Assembly: GCF_946479685.1 (NCBI RefSeq)
Contig: NZ_CAMLGS010000030.1
Coordinates: 1-26,396, forward strand
From: an uncultured Methylotenera sp.
GTDB taxonomy: Bacteria; Pseudomonadota; Gammaproteobacteria; Burkholderiales; Methylophilaceae
Reading direction: 5' to 3'
DNA: 26,396 nucleotides
The notes beneath the pieces were generated by a model. It was given only the letters and a program-made list of their open reading frames with translations. It had not been told where the DNA came from and searched no databases. Of the stretch, positions 8,658 to 16,369 are shown one piece after another (within the stretch, counting starts at the first letter, position 1; each line of letters begins with the position of its first letter). A program made the translations under genes and the position numbers.

Positions 8658-9458
8658 TTAATATGAGTTTCTAAGTGCTCTTATTGCGCTAAAGGTTTGT
8701 AGTGAATCAGCTGTTTCCATATGCATGGTTGCTTGAATTTCAGGCATATGGCTACGCAGAAAAGGGTTGGTTGCAAGTTCTAAAGCAAGCGTTGAAGGCA
8801 GGGTTGGTTGGCCTGCTGCAAGCAGTGCTTTTGCATCATGCTGGCGTTTGACGAGTGATGGGTTGCCGGGTTCCAGTGTGAGTGCAAAATTGATATTGTG
8901 TAATGTGTACTCGTGTGTGCAGTACACTTGCGTGTTGGCAGGCAGCGCTGTTAGTTTTTGCAATGACGCCATCATTTGCGCAGGTGTGCCTTCAAACAGT
9001 CTGCCGCAACCGGCGCCAAACAAGGTGTCACCACAAAATAACCATTGTTGTGCCTGCTGTTTAATTTGGTGCTCAATGTAATAGGCGACGTGTCCAAGCG
9101 TATGCCCCGGTACATCAATCACTTTTGCGCTGCTGATCCAATCTCCTAAATACAGCTGTTCTGGTTCGCTCACGGCTTTGTGTGCAAAGCTATATTGCTC
9201 CAACTTCGGCGCAAAAACTTCTAGATTAGGATATGTTCTTAGTAGTAAGTCTACACCACCGATATGATCTTGATGGTGGTGCGTAATCAGGATGGTTTGT
9301 AACTCTAGATTAAGTTTTTTCAGCGTATTGATAACCGGTACAGCATCGCCCGGATCTACCACAATGGCCTTGCGCTGGTTATGAATCAGCCATAGGTAAT
9401 TGTCGTTAAAAGCCGGGATTGGAATAATTTGTAATGGATGTTGTATATCGTCTATCAT
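8658..9458 (-). CDS. gloB: Hydroxyacylglutathione hydrolase (glyoxalase II)
   Basis: This 266-residue metallo-beta-lactamase-fold enzyme hydrolyses S-lactoylglutathione to lactate and glutathione, the second step of methylglyoxal detoxification. It begins IPIPAFNDNYLWLIH, the usual GloB N-terminus. The metal site is complete: THHHQDH (His60, His62, Asp64, His65), the later histidine in DVPGHTLGHVAYY, the GDTLFGAGCGRLFEG aspartate and the CTHEYT histidine. The conserved C-terminal helix ends AIRALRNSY. It is divergent from the methyltransferase-like gene, sharing a 67-bp intergenic region. The same two-gene arrangement is common in betaproteobacteria. Confidence 0.95.
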   Translation of the reverse strand: MIDDIQHPLQIIPIPAFNDNYLWLIHNQRKAIVVDPGDAVPVINTLKKLNLELQTILITHHHQDHIGGVDLLLRTYPNLEVFAPKLEQYSFAHKAVSEPEQLYLGDWISSAKVIDVPGHTLGHVAYYIEHQIKQQAQQWLFCGDTLFGAGCGRLFEGTPAQMMASLQKLTALPANTQVYCTHEYTLHNINFALTLEPGNPSLVKRQHDAKALLAAGQPTLPSTLALELATNPFLRSHMPEIQATMHMETADSLQTFSAIRALRNSY

Positions 9459-9473
9459 CTGTTTCTAAGTATA

Positions 9474-9502
9474 TTGCCTGACAAGATTTAGTTTATTTTA
9501 AT
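9474..9502 (+). promoter_or_regulatory. Putative promoter of the methyltransferase-like gene
   Basis: TTGCCT (9474-9479) and TTTAAT (9497-9502) are spaced by 17 bp, each matching four of six consensus positions, and sit 24 bp before the ATG at 9526. This is weak sequence resemblance in a 67-bp divergent intergenic region that must also serve gloB. Confidence 0.3.
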
Positions 9503-9525
9503 TCAATTAAAGTGATATCAACGCT

Positions 9526-10314
9526 ATGAGCCAGCTATTGAATACAACAGCATCGCTGCACCCAGAGCATCAATGGCTAAATTCAGCACTCGGTCGTTAC
9601 TTACAACAAGAGGAGCAAGCGCTATACGATCAGGCGGTGGTCGATTTGTTTGGATTTAATGCATTGCAAATTGGCTGTTTTCAAATGGACTTGCTGCGTA
9701 ATTCACGTATAGCACACCGATATAGCTCTACAGAGTACGCTGGCGCGTCGGAGTTCCCGCATTTATATTGCTGCGATGATTTTTTACCTATCGCTGATGC
9801 TAGTTTAGACCTATTGATTTTGCCACATAGGCTTGAGTTTAGCGAGCGCCCTCACCAAACGCTACGTGAAGCAGAGCGCGTGATGATGCCAGAAGGGCAT
9901 TTGCTAATATCAGGCTTTAACCCGCTGAGCTTGTGGGGCATGGCGTTATTTTTGCGCAACTTGTTGCACAGCAAAGACACAGCGAAGACTTTTCCATGGA
10001 ATGGCAGTTTTATTGGCTTGGGCCGCTTAAAGGACTGGTTGGCTTTGCTTGGCTTTGAAGTGGTTTCGGTGCAAATGTGCTGCCATATCCCGCCGTTTGA
10101 ACAGGAGTCCTGGCATCGTCGCTTTGGTTTTATGCATAAGCTGGGCACAAAATGGCTGTCTGCGATTGGCGGCGTGTATTTTATTGTGGCCAAAAAGCGT
10201 GTAGCCGGCATGACGCCGCTGAAACCTAGCTGGAAGACCGCGCCACCGGTGAAAACACCTTTGGTAGTGCGGCCTACGCAACGTAAGCCTAGCCAGCGCG
10301 AACGCGCCAAATAA
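9526..10314 (+). CDS. Class I SAM-dependent methyltransferase-like protein
   Basis: This 262-residue cytoplasmic protein has a methyltransferase type 11 layout. The post-I region is HLYCCDDFLPIADASLDLLI, followed by HRLEFSERPHQTLREAERVM and MPEGHLLISGFNPLSLWG, both typical of the family. The SAM-binding motif I is degenerate: GFNALQIGCFQMDLLR stands where a GxGxG loop is expected, so S-adenosylmethionine binding or catalysis is uncertain. The C-terminal tail from about 235 on is basic and proline-rich, probably disordered. It is divergent from gloB, a conserved pairing, but its cellular substrate is unknown. The rnhA/dnaQ genes often seen next in related bacteria are absent; the next gene is a convergent COG0523 gene. 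Confidence 0.8.
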   Translation: MSQLLNTTASLHPEHQWLNSALGRYLQQEEQALYDQAVVDLFGFNALQIGCFQMDLLRNSRIAHRYSSTEYAGASEFPHLYCCDDFLPIADASLDLLILPHRLEFSERPHQTLREAERVMMPEGHLLISGFNPLSLWGMALFLRNLLHSKDTAKTFPWNGSFIGLGRLKDWLALLGFEVVSVQMCCHIPPFEQESWHRRFGFMHKLGTKWLSAIGGVYFIVAKKRVAGMTPLKPSWKTAPPVKTPLVVRPTQRKPSQRERAK

Positions 10315-10367
10315 TTTAACGTGGTGAGGCGGCTTTGTTTAGGTGGCGATTTAGAACCGCAAGTTAG

Positions 10368-11387
10368 CTAAATCTGCATCAAGGCTTTTCTGATTTCCGC
10401 CTCATCAATATCTTTACCGATAATCACAATGCGCGACATTGCTTCCTCTTCATCCCAGCCCTCAAGCAGCGTAGGTGGGTAGGGAGTAAAGTGCACGGCA
10501 TGAATCGCGAGTGGTGCGGGCTGGTCTTCGGCGTGGATAATGCCTTTTAGCCGTAATAACTTGGCGCCATGTGTTTGGCACAATTTTAGAATCACAGGCT
10601 TTAAATCACGCCAGTTTAGCGGTTTTGGCATGGTCACAGTGAAGCTGGTGATACCATCCTGATGTGGTTTCTGCGGCAGCGTACCTTTTTTAGCTACACT
10701 GGTTTTACTCGGTGTACGTAACCAGCGTTGTGGTGTTGCCGTTTTGCCTGATGGGTCAAACAGGCCAACATCAATGATATGGTCTGGATTAATGTCGCCA
10801 TGCTGAATTAAATGCTGAGTGGCACCCGGGTTAATTTCGACAAGTTTTTCCTGTAGTGCCTGTACTTCGCTTGGCGCTGCGATATCGGTTTTAGTCAGCA
10901 GCAACACATCGGCTACTGCAGCTTGCTTTAAGGCTTCTGCATTATTTTCTAATTGTGTTAACCCATAAACGCTGTCAATGGTGACCACCACTGCATCTAA
11001 CCTGAAGGTAGATTCAATCACCGGCTCATTCATCAGGTTACCCAGAATCGGCCCCGGGTCAGCCATGCCGGTGGTTTCTATCACTAGGCGGTTAAATTGC
11101 GGAATGGCTTGTAATGCACGCTTGAAGAATAAATCGCGCATGGTATCTGCCAGCTCGTTCTTTAAGGTGCAGCAGACGCAGCCTGAATTTAATAACACCG
11201 TGTTATCGGCAATGTGCTCACTATCTACCTGCATGGCTAGGATGTGGTCTAGGCCAGTCTCGCCAAGCTCGTTGATGATCACGGCTGAATCATGCATTTT
11301 AGGGTCACTCAGCAGCTTGTTGAGTAAGGTGGTTTTGCCAGAGCCCAAAAAGCCTGTAAGTAATGTAACGGGAATGCGTTTATCCAT
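10368..11387 (-). CDS. COG0523 (CobW/YjiA/ZigA-type) GTPase metallochaperone
   Basis: This 339-residue G3E-family GTPase has Walker A GFLGSGKTT (residues 12-20), NELGETGLDH after it, the metal-binding CxCC signature (Cys70, Cys72, Cys73 in NSGCVCCTL), the ETTGMADPGPI switch region, and TKTD for guanine recognition. The C-terminal CobW domain is clear (ITSFTVTMPKPLNWRDL and RIVIIGKDIDEAEIRKAL). The family moves or inserts zinc, cobalt or other metals into client proteins at the cost of GTP. Its gene follows the Zur/Fur-type regulator by 49 bp on the same strand, which favours zinc homeostasis over cobalamin synthesis; no cob genes are nearby. The metal is inferred from context. Confidence 0.92.
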   Translation of the reverse strand: MDKRIPVTLLTGFLGSGKTTLLNKLLSDPKMHDSAVIINELGETGLDHILAMQVDSEHIADNTVLLNSGCVCCTLKNELADTMRDLFFKRALQAIPQFNRLVIETTGMADPGPILGNLMNEPVIESTFRLDAVVVTIDSVYGLTQLENNAEALKQAAVADVLLLTKTDIAAPSEVQALQEKLVEINPGATQHLIQHGDINPDHIIDVGLFDPSGKTATPQRWLRTPSKTSVAKKGTLPQKPHQDGITSFTVTMPKPLNWRDLKPVILKLCQTHGAKLLRLKGIIHAEDQPAPLAIHAVHFTPYPPTLLEGWDEEEAMSRIVIIGKDIDEAEIRKALMQI

Positions 11388-11436
11388 AAGTCTAGGTTTG
11401 TCTTAATGTTAATTATTGGTTGAAGCTACTTAGGTG

Positions 11437-11931
11437 TCAGTATTGGATGTCAGCACTGGATGTTAGCTCTGATAGTGCAGCTGTATTGCAGTGTTGACAC
11501 AAGCCTTTGATATTAATGTCAATAGATTCAACATGGTACAGCTCCAGTACTTGCCTGGGGAACTGGGGCTTTACTTCATGTATGCAGGTTACCTCGCCAC
11601 ATGATGTGCAGTGCAGGTGAGCGTGCTGGTGTGCATTTGGTAGTAACTGTTTTTTGTCTGAAATCGCAGTGCTGGGGGTGTAGGTGTTGTGCGAAAACTG
11701 GAACTTCCATGCGCGGTTCTCACCGGAGATTTTATGAATCAGCTGGTGTTCGGTCAGCCAGTCTAGCACGCGATAAATGGTGACGCGGTCAAACTCTTTT
11801 TGACTGGCCATGTGCGCTAAAATTTCAGAGTGGCTCAGGGCCTTACGTGCACTAGTTAGCACCGTTAATACGGCAAGGCGCGCTTTGGTTGGCCTGAGGC
11901 CAGCATCAGTAAAAATTTGTTGTGTGTTCAT
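11437..11931 (-). CDS. Fur-family metalloregulator, probably Zur-like
   Basis: This 164-residue protein has an N-terminal winged-helix domain (RPTKARLAVLTVLTSARKAL, FDRVTIYRVLDWLTEHQLIH) and a C-terminal dimerisation domain with the structural zinc pairs Cys108/Cys111 (CTSCGEV) and Cys145/Cys148 (CQHC). A His-rich stretch, AHQHAHLHC, comes just before the first pair and could contribute to metal sensing. About 20 residues (80-100) are inserted between the winged helix and this stretch compared with compact Fur proteins. It lies 27 bp after selO and 49 bp before the COG0523 gene, so the three are probably cotranscribed. Zur is the best guess; Fur, PerR or another subtype cannot be excluded by eye. 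No convincing Zur box was seen. Confidence 0.85.
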   Translation of the reverse strand: MNTQQIFTDAGLRPTKARLAVLTVLTSARKALSHSEILAHMASQKEFDRVTIYRVLDWLTEHQLIHKISGENRAWKFQFSHNTYTPSTAISDKKQLLPNAHQHAHLHCTSCGEVTCIHEVKPQFPRQVLELYHVESIDINIKGLCQHCNTAALSELTSSADIQY

Positions 11932-11958
11932 GTGGGGCTGGGTTGAATAAGTGGCGCA

Positions 11959-13545
11959 TTATGAACTACAGGAGAGCATGGAACAACCCGCTTTATGCCT
12001 TGCCCAGTCTGGCCGCTTTTGTTCAAATCTTTCCATACCGGCTTGTTCCGTGTAAGGGGTACGTAGCAGCTTAAGCAGTGCTTCAATCATGCTGGTGTCA
12101 CCTTGCTCGGCTAAATCAATCGCTTCTTGCGCCAGGTAGTTACGCAATACGTAGCGAGGGTTGTAACTAGCCATACGTGCCTGTCTTGCCGCTGCTAACT
12201 CTGTGCTTTGCAATATACGCTTGGCGTACTGTGCTAACCAATCGTTAAAGTCTGCTTCAAAGTTGGTATAGCCTTGCTCGGTGTAAAACGCGATTTTTAA
12301 ATCCGCGATATTGGGTGCGGCTAGGTTGATATGCGGCAAGTGAGTGAAAAATAAGGTCATATCCACTTCGGCACGGGTCATTAGCTCAAAGCAGCGGTTA
12401 ATCATTTCGCCATCGGTCTCTTGCCAATCATCAAGCCCAAACTTGCCCACCAATGCCTCTATCAGGCTTTGCGTATAGACAGTTTCATATTGGTCTAGCG
12501 CATGATTTAGTCCAACTGCATCTGGCAAAATGGTTGATAGTGCGTCGGCCAAGCGCTCCAAGTTCCAGCGTCCAATGTCATGCTGCCTGCCAAAGCAATA
12601 GCGCCTGCCTTGTGCATCTGTTGTATTTGGGGTCCAGCCAGGGTCAAAGTTATCTACCCAGCCGTAAGGGCCGTAGTCAATGGTGAGACCAGTAATCGAC
12701 ATGTTGTCTGTGTTCATCACGCCATGTACAAAGCCTACGCGCATCCAGTGTGCAATCATGCGTGCGGTGCGTTCGCATATTTCTGTAAACCAGGCCTCAA
12801 TAAGCGCTGTAGAAGGCTCGTCTTTGGATAGCGTGCGTGTTTGTTGTGCTAGCCAGTCGCTAAAGTCGCGCTCTATGGTAAAGCTAATCATTTGCTTTAA
12901 AAGTGCGAGGTTGCCACGGCTGGCTAATAGCTCAAAATGTCCAAAGCGGGTAAATGATGGTGCTACGCGGCAAACAATGGCGCCTTGTTCCATTTGCGGG
13001 TTGCCGTCGTAAAACATATCGCGTACCACTTGGTCGCCGGTGCTTACCAAGCTTAATGCGCGAGTTGTTGGCACGCCTAAATGGTACATGGCTTCACTGC
13101 ACAAAAACTCGCGTAATGAAGAGCGTAATACCGCACGACCATCGGCACGGCGCGAGTAGGGTGTTTCGCCTGCGCCTTTGAGCTGTAGCTCGAAGCGTTG
13201 GTTATTGTGTATTAGTTCACCTAAGTAAATTGCACGTCCATCACCTAATTGCCCAGCCCAATTGCCAAATTGGTGCCCGCCATAACATGTGGCGTAAGAC
13301 TGCATCCCTTCTAACAACTGGTTGCCGCCTAGGGCACTTACCATGGCTGGGTCGTGCATATCGCTGTCGGACAGCCCTAGCATCAGGGCAACATCGCTTG
13401 AGTAGGCCATCAGCGATGGGGCTTTCACCGGCGTAGGCATCACGCTAGACCACAGTGCATCTTTCACTTGGCGTGTGTAGTTGGCGGTGATGGTGTCGCC
13501 CGGGAGTTCTCTGTAGAAGCGATTATCAAAATTAAGTGTTCTCAT
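11959..13545 (-). CDS. selO: Protein adenylyltransferase SelO (YdiU/UPF0061 family)
   Basis: This 528-residue pseudokinase-fold enzyme transfers AMP from ATP to hydroxyl side chains of proteins and is linked to redox homeostasis. Family hallmarks are YGGHQFGNWAGQLGDGRAIY, LQLKGAGETPYSRRADGRAV, RSSLREFLCSEAMYHLGVP, GVMNTDNMSITGLTIDYG and the YNPRYVLRNYLAQEAI segment. The C-terminus ends RPDWA...GCSMLSCSS: Cys526, third from the end, is where the vertebrate homologue carries selenocysteine. It is longer than E. coli YdiU (about 480 residues) but within the family range. It heads the selO-regulator-COG0523 cluster and is divergent from the exoribonuclease gene. Targets in this organism are unknown. 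Confidence 0.94.
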   Translation of the reverse strand: MRTLNFDNRFYRELPGDTITANYTRQVKDALWSSVMPTPVKAPSLMAYSSDVALMLGLSDSDMHDPAMVSALGGNQLLEGMQSYATCYGGHQFGNWAGQLGDGRAIYLGELIHNNQRFELQLKGAGETPYSRRADGRAVLRSSLREFLCSEAMYHLGVPTTRALSLVSTGDQVVRDMFYDGNPQMEQGAIVCRVAPSFTRFGHFELLASRGNLALLKQMISFTIERDFSDWLAQQTRTLSKDEPSTALIEAWFTEICERTARMIAHWMRVGFVHGVMNTDNMSITGLTIDYGPYGWVDNFDPGWTPNTTDAQGRRYCFGRQHDIGRWNLERLADALSTILPDAVGLNHALDQYETVYTQSLIEALVGKFGLDDWQETDGEMINRCFELMTRAEVDMTLFFTHLPHINLAAPNIADLKIAFYTEQGYTNFEADFNDWLAQYAKRILQSTELAAARQARMASYNPRYVLRNYLAQEAIDLAEQGDTSMIEALLKLLRTPYTEQAGMERFEQKRPDWARHKAGCSMLSCSS

Positions 13546-13651
13546 ACCAGCATTTTAGATGGTTTGGCTTACTTAAAGTTACAATTTTTTGCAGTGAATC
13601 ATAGTCTGGCTCATGTATCATTGCGGTTATATTGGAAATAGAAAAAACGGA

Positions 13652-15559
13652 ATGAACGTATTTTACGAAGAAGACGGCAGCTTTAAGGTTGCCAGCATCA
13701 TGAGCGAGTCTGAAAGCTCGATGCAAGTTGAATCAATTAGCGGAAAACGCAGCAAAATCAAGACGGCTAACGTACTGCTGCGCTTTGAAGCGTCATTATC
13801 TGGCTTTTTAGAAACTGCACAAGCTGAGGCTGATAAACTCGAGCTGGATTTTCTGTGGGAGTGTTGCGGTGAGGCCGAGTTTAACTTTGAAGATTTTGCG
13901 CAGGAATATTACGGTAAAAAGCCAACGCATTTAGAAGCCGCTGCGATTGCAATTCGCCTGCACAGCGCGCCGGTTTATTTTAACCGCAAGGGTAAAGGCC
14001 GTTATAAGGCGGCACCTGCGGATATTTTAAAAGCCGCACTAGCCGGGCTGGAGAAAAAGCGTTTACTGGCAGAAAAAATGGCTGGTTACGTAGAGCAGCT
14101 AAAGGCGTTGACTATGCCAGAAGAGCTCATGCAAAAGCGCGATATGCTACTGTATGAGCCTGATAAAAACGCATTTGAATTTAAAGTGCTGGATACCGCT
14201 GCTGGCGCTTTGCATTTAAGTCATCTTAAATTATTGCATGCCTGCGGTGCCATTCCTTCTGTGCACGATTATCACTTAGGTGCTTTTTTACGCGAATACT
14301 TTGCCAAAGGTGAGGCATTTACTGATGAGCAATTATCAGAGTTGTCTGCTGGCGTTAGCTTTGATTTGCCGATGGCCGAAGCTGAGGCATTCAGTATTGA
14401 TGACAGCACCACTACCGAGATTGACGATGCTTTCTCTATCCGCCAGCTTGACGATGGCGTCATGTGCGTAGGCATACATATTGCGGCGCCAGCATTGGGG
14501 ATTGATGTGGATAGCCCATTAGACCATGCTGCAATGCACCGTTTATCAACCGTCTATATGCCAGGCCATAAAATCACTATGCTGCCGGAATCAGCTATTC
14601 GTCCGTTTAGCTTGGATGAGGGGCAGATAAAACCAGTCTTGTCCATGTATCTGCACGTGAACCCTGATCTCACCATTGCACAGCGTCACAGCAAGGTAGA
14701 GTTGATTAAAGTGGCTGATAACTTACGTCATGACGCGTTGGAGCCATACTTTAACGAAACTACATTAGAGGCGGATAGCGGCCATCCTTACTGGTCTAAA
14801 TTATTGTTCTTATTTAATCTGGCCGAATCTTTAGAAAAAGCACGCGGTAAGTATGACCCGACCAAACCGCCACAAGTTGATTACAATTTTTATGTCAATG
14901 ACGGCAAAGTGAGCATCGTTGGACGCCATCGCGGCTCGCCTATGGATAAGCTAGTGGCGGAGCTAATGATTGAGGCCAATAGCCAATGGGGCGCGTTGTT
15001 AGCCAGCCACCAAGTGCCGGGCTTATACCGTGCGCAAATGGGCGGTAAAGTGTACATGACCACTAAAGCCGAGCCGCATCAGGGTTTGGGCGTTGCGCAG
15101 TACTCATGGAGTACATCACCGTTGCGCCGCGCGGTTGATTTGATCAATCAGCGACAAATTATCAGCGTGGTGCAAAACCAGCCACCGGTTTATCCGCAAA
15201 ATAGCGATGCACTGACCACGCATATGCGTAACTTTGAGCTTACCTACAAGGCATATAGCGAGTTCCAAATACGTATGGAGCGCTATTGGTGCTTGCAGTA
15301 TTTGACACAGGAAAACATTCAGGAAGTACACGCCACGGTATGGCGCGAAAACTTAGTACGCTTGGATAATCTGCCATATATGACCAAGGTCTATGGCTTG
15401 CCGGAGTTAAAAGTAGGTACACGAGTAAGCCTGCAAGTGCAGGAAGTTGATACGCTGATGATGGAACTCAAAACCAAGTTCCTGCAAGTGTTGGAAAATG
15501 AAGCTGTCGTTACAGAAATACCTGCTGAAGACGAAGGCGCAGAAGTGGAGGCGGCTTAA
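13652..15559 (+). CDS. RNase II/R-family 3'-5' exoribonuclease (RNB domain)
   Basis: With the start at ATG 13652 (MNVFYEEDGSFKVASIM) the protein has 635 residues; the in-frame ATG at 13613 would add 13 less conserved residues, and neither has a strong ribosome site. The RNB catalytic domain holds FSIDDSTTTEIDDAFSI, where Asp250, Asp258 and Asp259 match metal-binding aspartates of RNase II and Glu256 replaces the fourth. Further RNB motifs are HIAAPALGID, LSTVYMPGHKITMLPESA and VAELMIEANSQWGALL. The C-terminal part has an S1-like RNA-binding segment. The enzyme degrades single-stranded RNA processively. It is a distinct RNB branch rather than canonical rnr or rnb. The stop codon directly abuts the GTG of the next gene, implying translational coupling. 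Confidence 0.9.
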   Translation: MNVFYEEDGSFKVASIMSESESSMQVESISGKRSKIKTANVLLRFEASLSGFLETAQAEADKLELDFLWECCGEAEFNFEDFAQEYYGKKPTHLEAAAIAIRLHSAPVYFNRKGKGRYKAAPADILKAALAGLEKKRLLAEKMAGYVEQLKALTMPEELMQKRDMLLYEPDKNAFEFKVLDTAAGALHLSHLKLLHACGAIPSVHDYHLGAFLREYFAKGEAFTDEQLSELSAGVSFDLPMAEAEAFSIDDSTTTEIDDAFSIRQLDDGVMCVGIHIAAPALGIDVDSPLDHAAMHRLSTVYMPGHKITMLPESAIRPFSLDEGQIKPVLSMYLHVNPDLTIAQRHSKVELIKVADNLRHDALEPYFNETTLEADSGHPYWSKLLFLFNLAESLEKARGKYDPTKPPQVDYNFYVNDGKVSIVGRHRGSPMDKLVAELMIEANSQWGALLASHQVPGLYRAQMGGKVYMTTKAEPHQGLGVAQYSWSTSPLRRAVDLINQRQIISVVQNQPPVYPQNSDALTTHMRNFELTYKAYSEFQIRMERYWCLQYLTQENIQEVHATVWRENLVRLDNLPYMTKVYGLPELKVGTRVSLQVQEVDTLMMELKTKFLQVLENEAVVTEIPAEDEGAEVEAA

Positions 15560-16366
15560 GTGTTTACTGCGGCAAAAAAGATACTAAAGGGTTTTGCGCA
15601 TGCTGCATTGAATGAGGCGGTGGATGTCAGTGAACTGAATGGGGTGCGCGCACTGCACTTGGGTTCTGCCACCGTGCAAAGCGCCATGCGCATTAGAGAG
15701 CCGTTTGAGCTAGAGCTCACCTATACGCGTGCCATTATGTGTTTTTTATTGTTTCACAGTAACGTTAAAAACATGCTGACCATAGGCTTGGGTGGTGGCT
15801 CCGTGGCTAAGTATGTCTACGCACACTGCCCGGAGATTAAGGGCACTGTGGTTGAGATTAATCCCAGAATCATTCAAGTAGCCAAGAACCAGTTCTATGT
15901 GCCAGAGAATGACGAAAAGTTTGAGGTAATCGAAGGGGATGGCTTAGCTTACCTTGCAGAGCATACTGCGGTGGCCGATGTTTTATTTATCGATGCTTTT
16001 GATAGCAATGGCATTCCGCCTAATTTTTGTAGCCAGGACTTTTTTGACCAATGCGCCGATACCCTAAAAGAAGAAGGCGTGTTTGTTATTAACCTGTGGG
16101 GTAGTGATAAAAAGTTTGATGTGTATCTGGCTAGAATCGAGCAAAGCTTTAATCAGCGCGTGCTGATATTACGCACTGGCAAGCCCGGCAATATTGCTGT
16201 ATTTGGCTTTAAGCAAGGCATTGCAGATTTAAGGTTAAACAGCCTGCGTGACCGTGCTAAGTTGCTGGAAAAGACGCACAAAATTGAATTTATGCAGTTT
16301 CTAGAAAAACTGGCAGACAATAACAATAGTAGTAATAACCGAATATTTATGAAAAGCGATCGTTAA
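15560..16366 (+). CDS. Spermidine/spermine synthase-like protein
   Basis: This 268-residue Rossmann-fold protein starts at GTG 15560, immediately after the previous TAA; a GGAGG ribosome site at 15547-15551 lies 8 nt upstream, within the preceding gene. The nucleotide-binding motif is MLTIGLGGGSVAKYVY (about 72-87), followed by the acidic VVEINPRII and GDGLAYL. In true spermidine synthases the next motif is D-S/T-x-D-P, whose aspartates handle the polyamine; here it reads FIDAFDSNGIP. The classic putrescine-binding pattern is therefore incomplete, and this may be a polyamine synthase relative with another substrate or a general methyltransferase-fold protein. No speE/speD context is nearby. 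The fold is confident; the reaction is not known. Confidence 0.75.
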   Translation: MFTAAKKILKGFAHAALNEAVDVSELNGVRALHLGSATVQSAMRIREPFELELTYTRAIMCFLLFHSNVKNMLTIGLGGGSVAKYVYAHCPEIKGTVVEINPRIIQVAKNQFYVPENDEKFEVIEGDGLAYLAEHTAVADVLFIDAFDSNGIPPNFCSQDFFDQCADTLKEEGVFVINLWGSDKKFDVYLARIEQSFNQRVLILRTGKPGNIAVFGFKQGIADLRLNSLRDRAKLLEKTHKIEFMQFLEKLADNNNSSNNRIFMKSDR

Positions 16367-16369
16367 TTT

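Noticed and set aside
9852..10310. A 152-codon minus-strand frame opposite the methyltransferase-like gene
   Set aside because: It is fully antisense to a supported gene, without a recognisable domain.
10978..11406. A 142-codon plus-strand frame opposite the COG0523 gene
   Set aside because: It is antisense to the conserved GTPase motifs and is a composition artefact.
15560..16366. Assignment as true spermidine synthase SpeE
   Set aside because: The catalytic D-S/T-x-D-P motif is not conserved and no polyamine genes are nearby, so only a family-like label is given.
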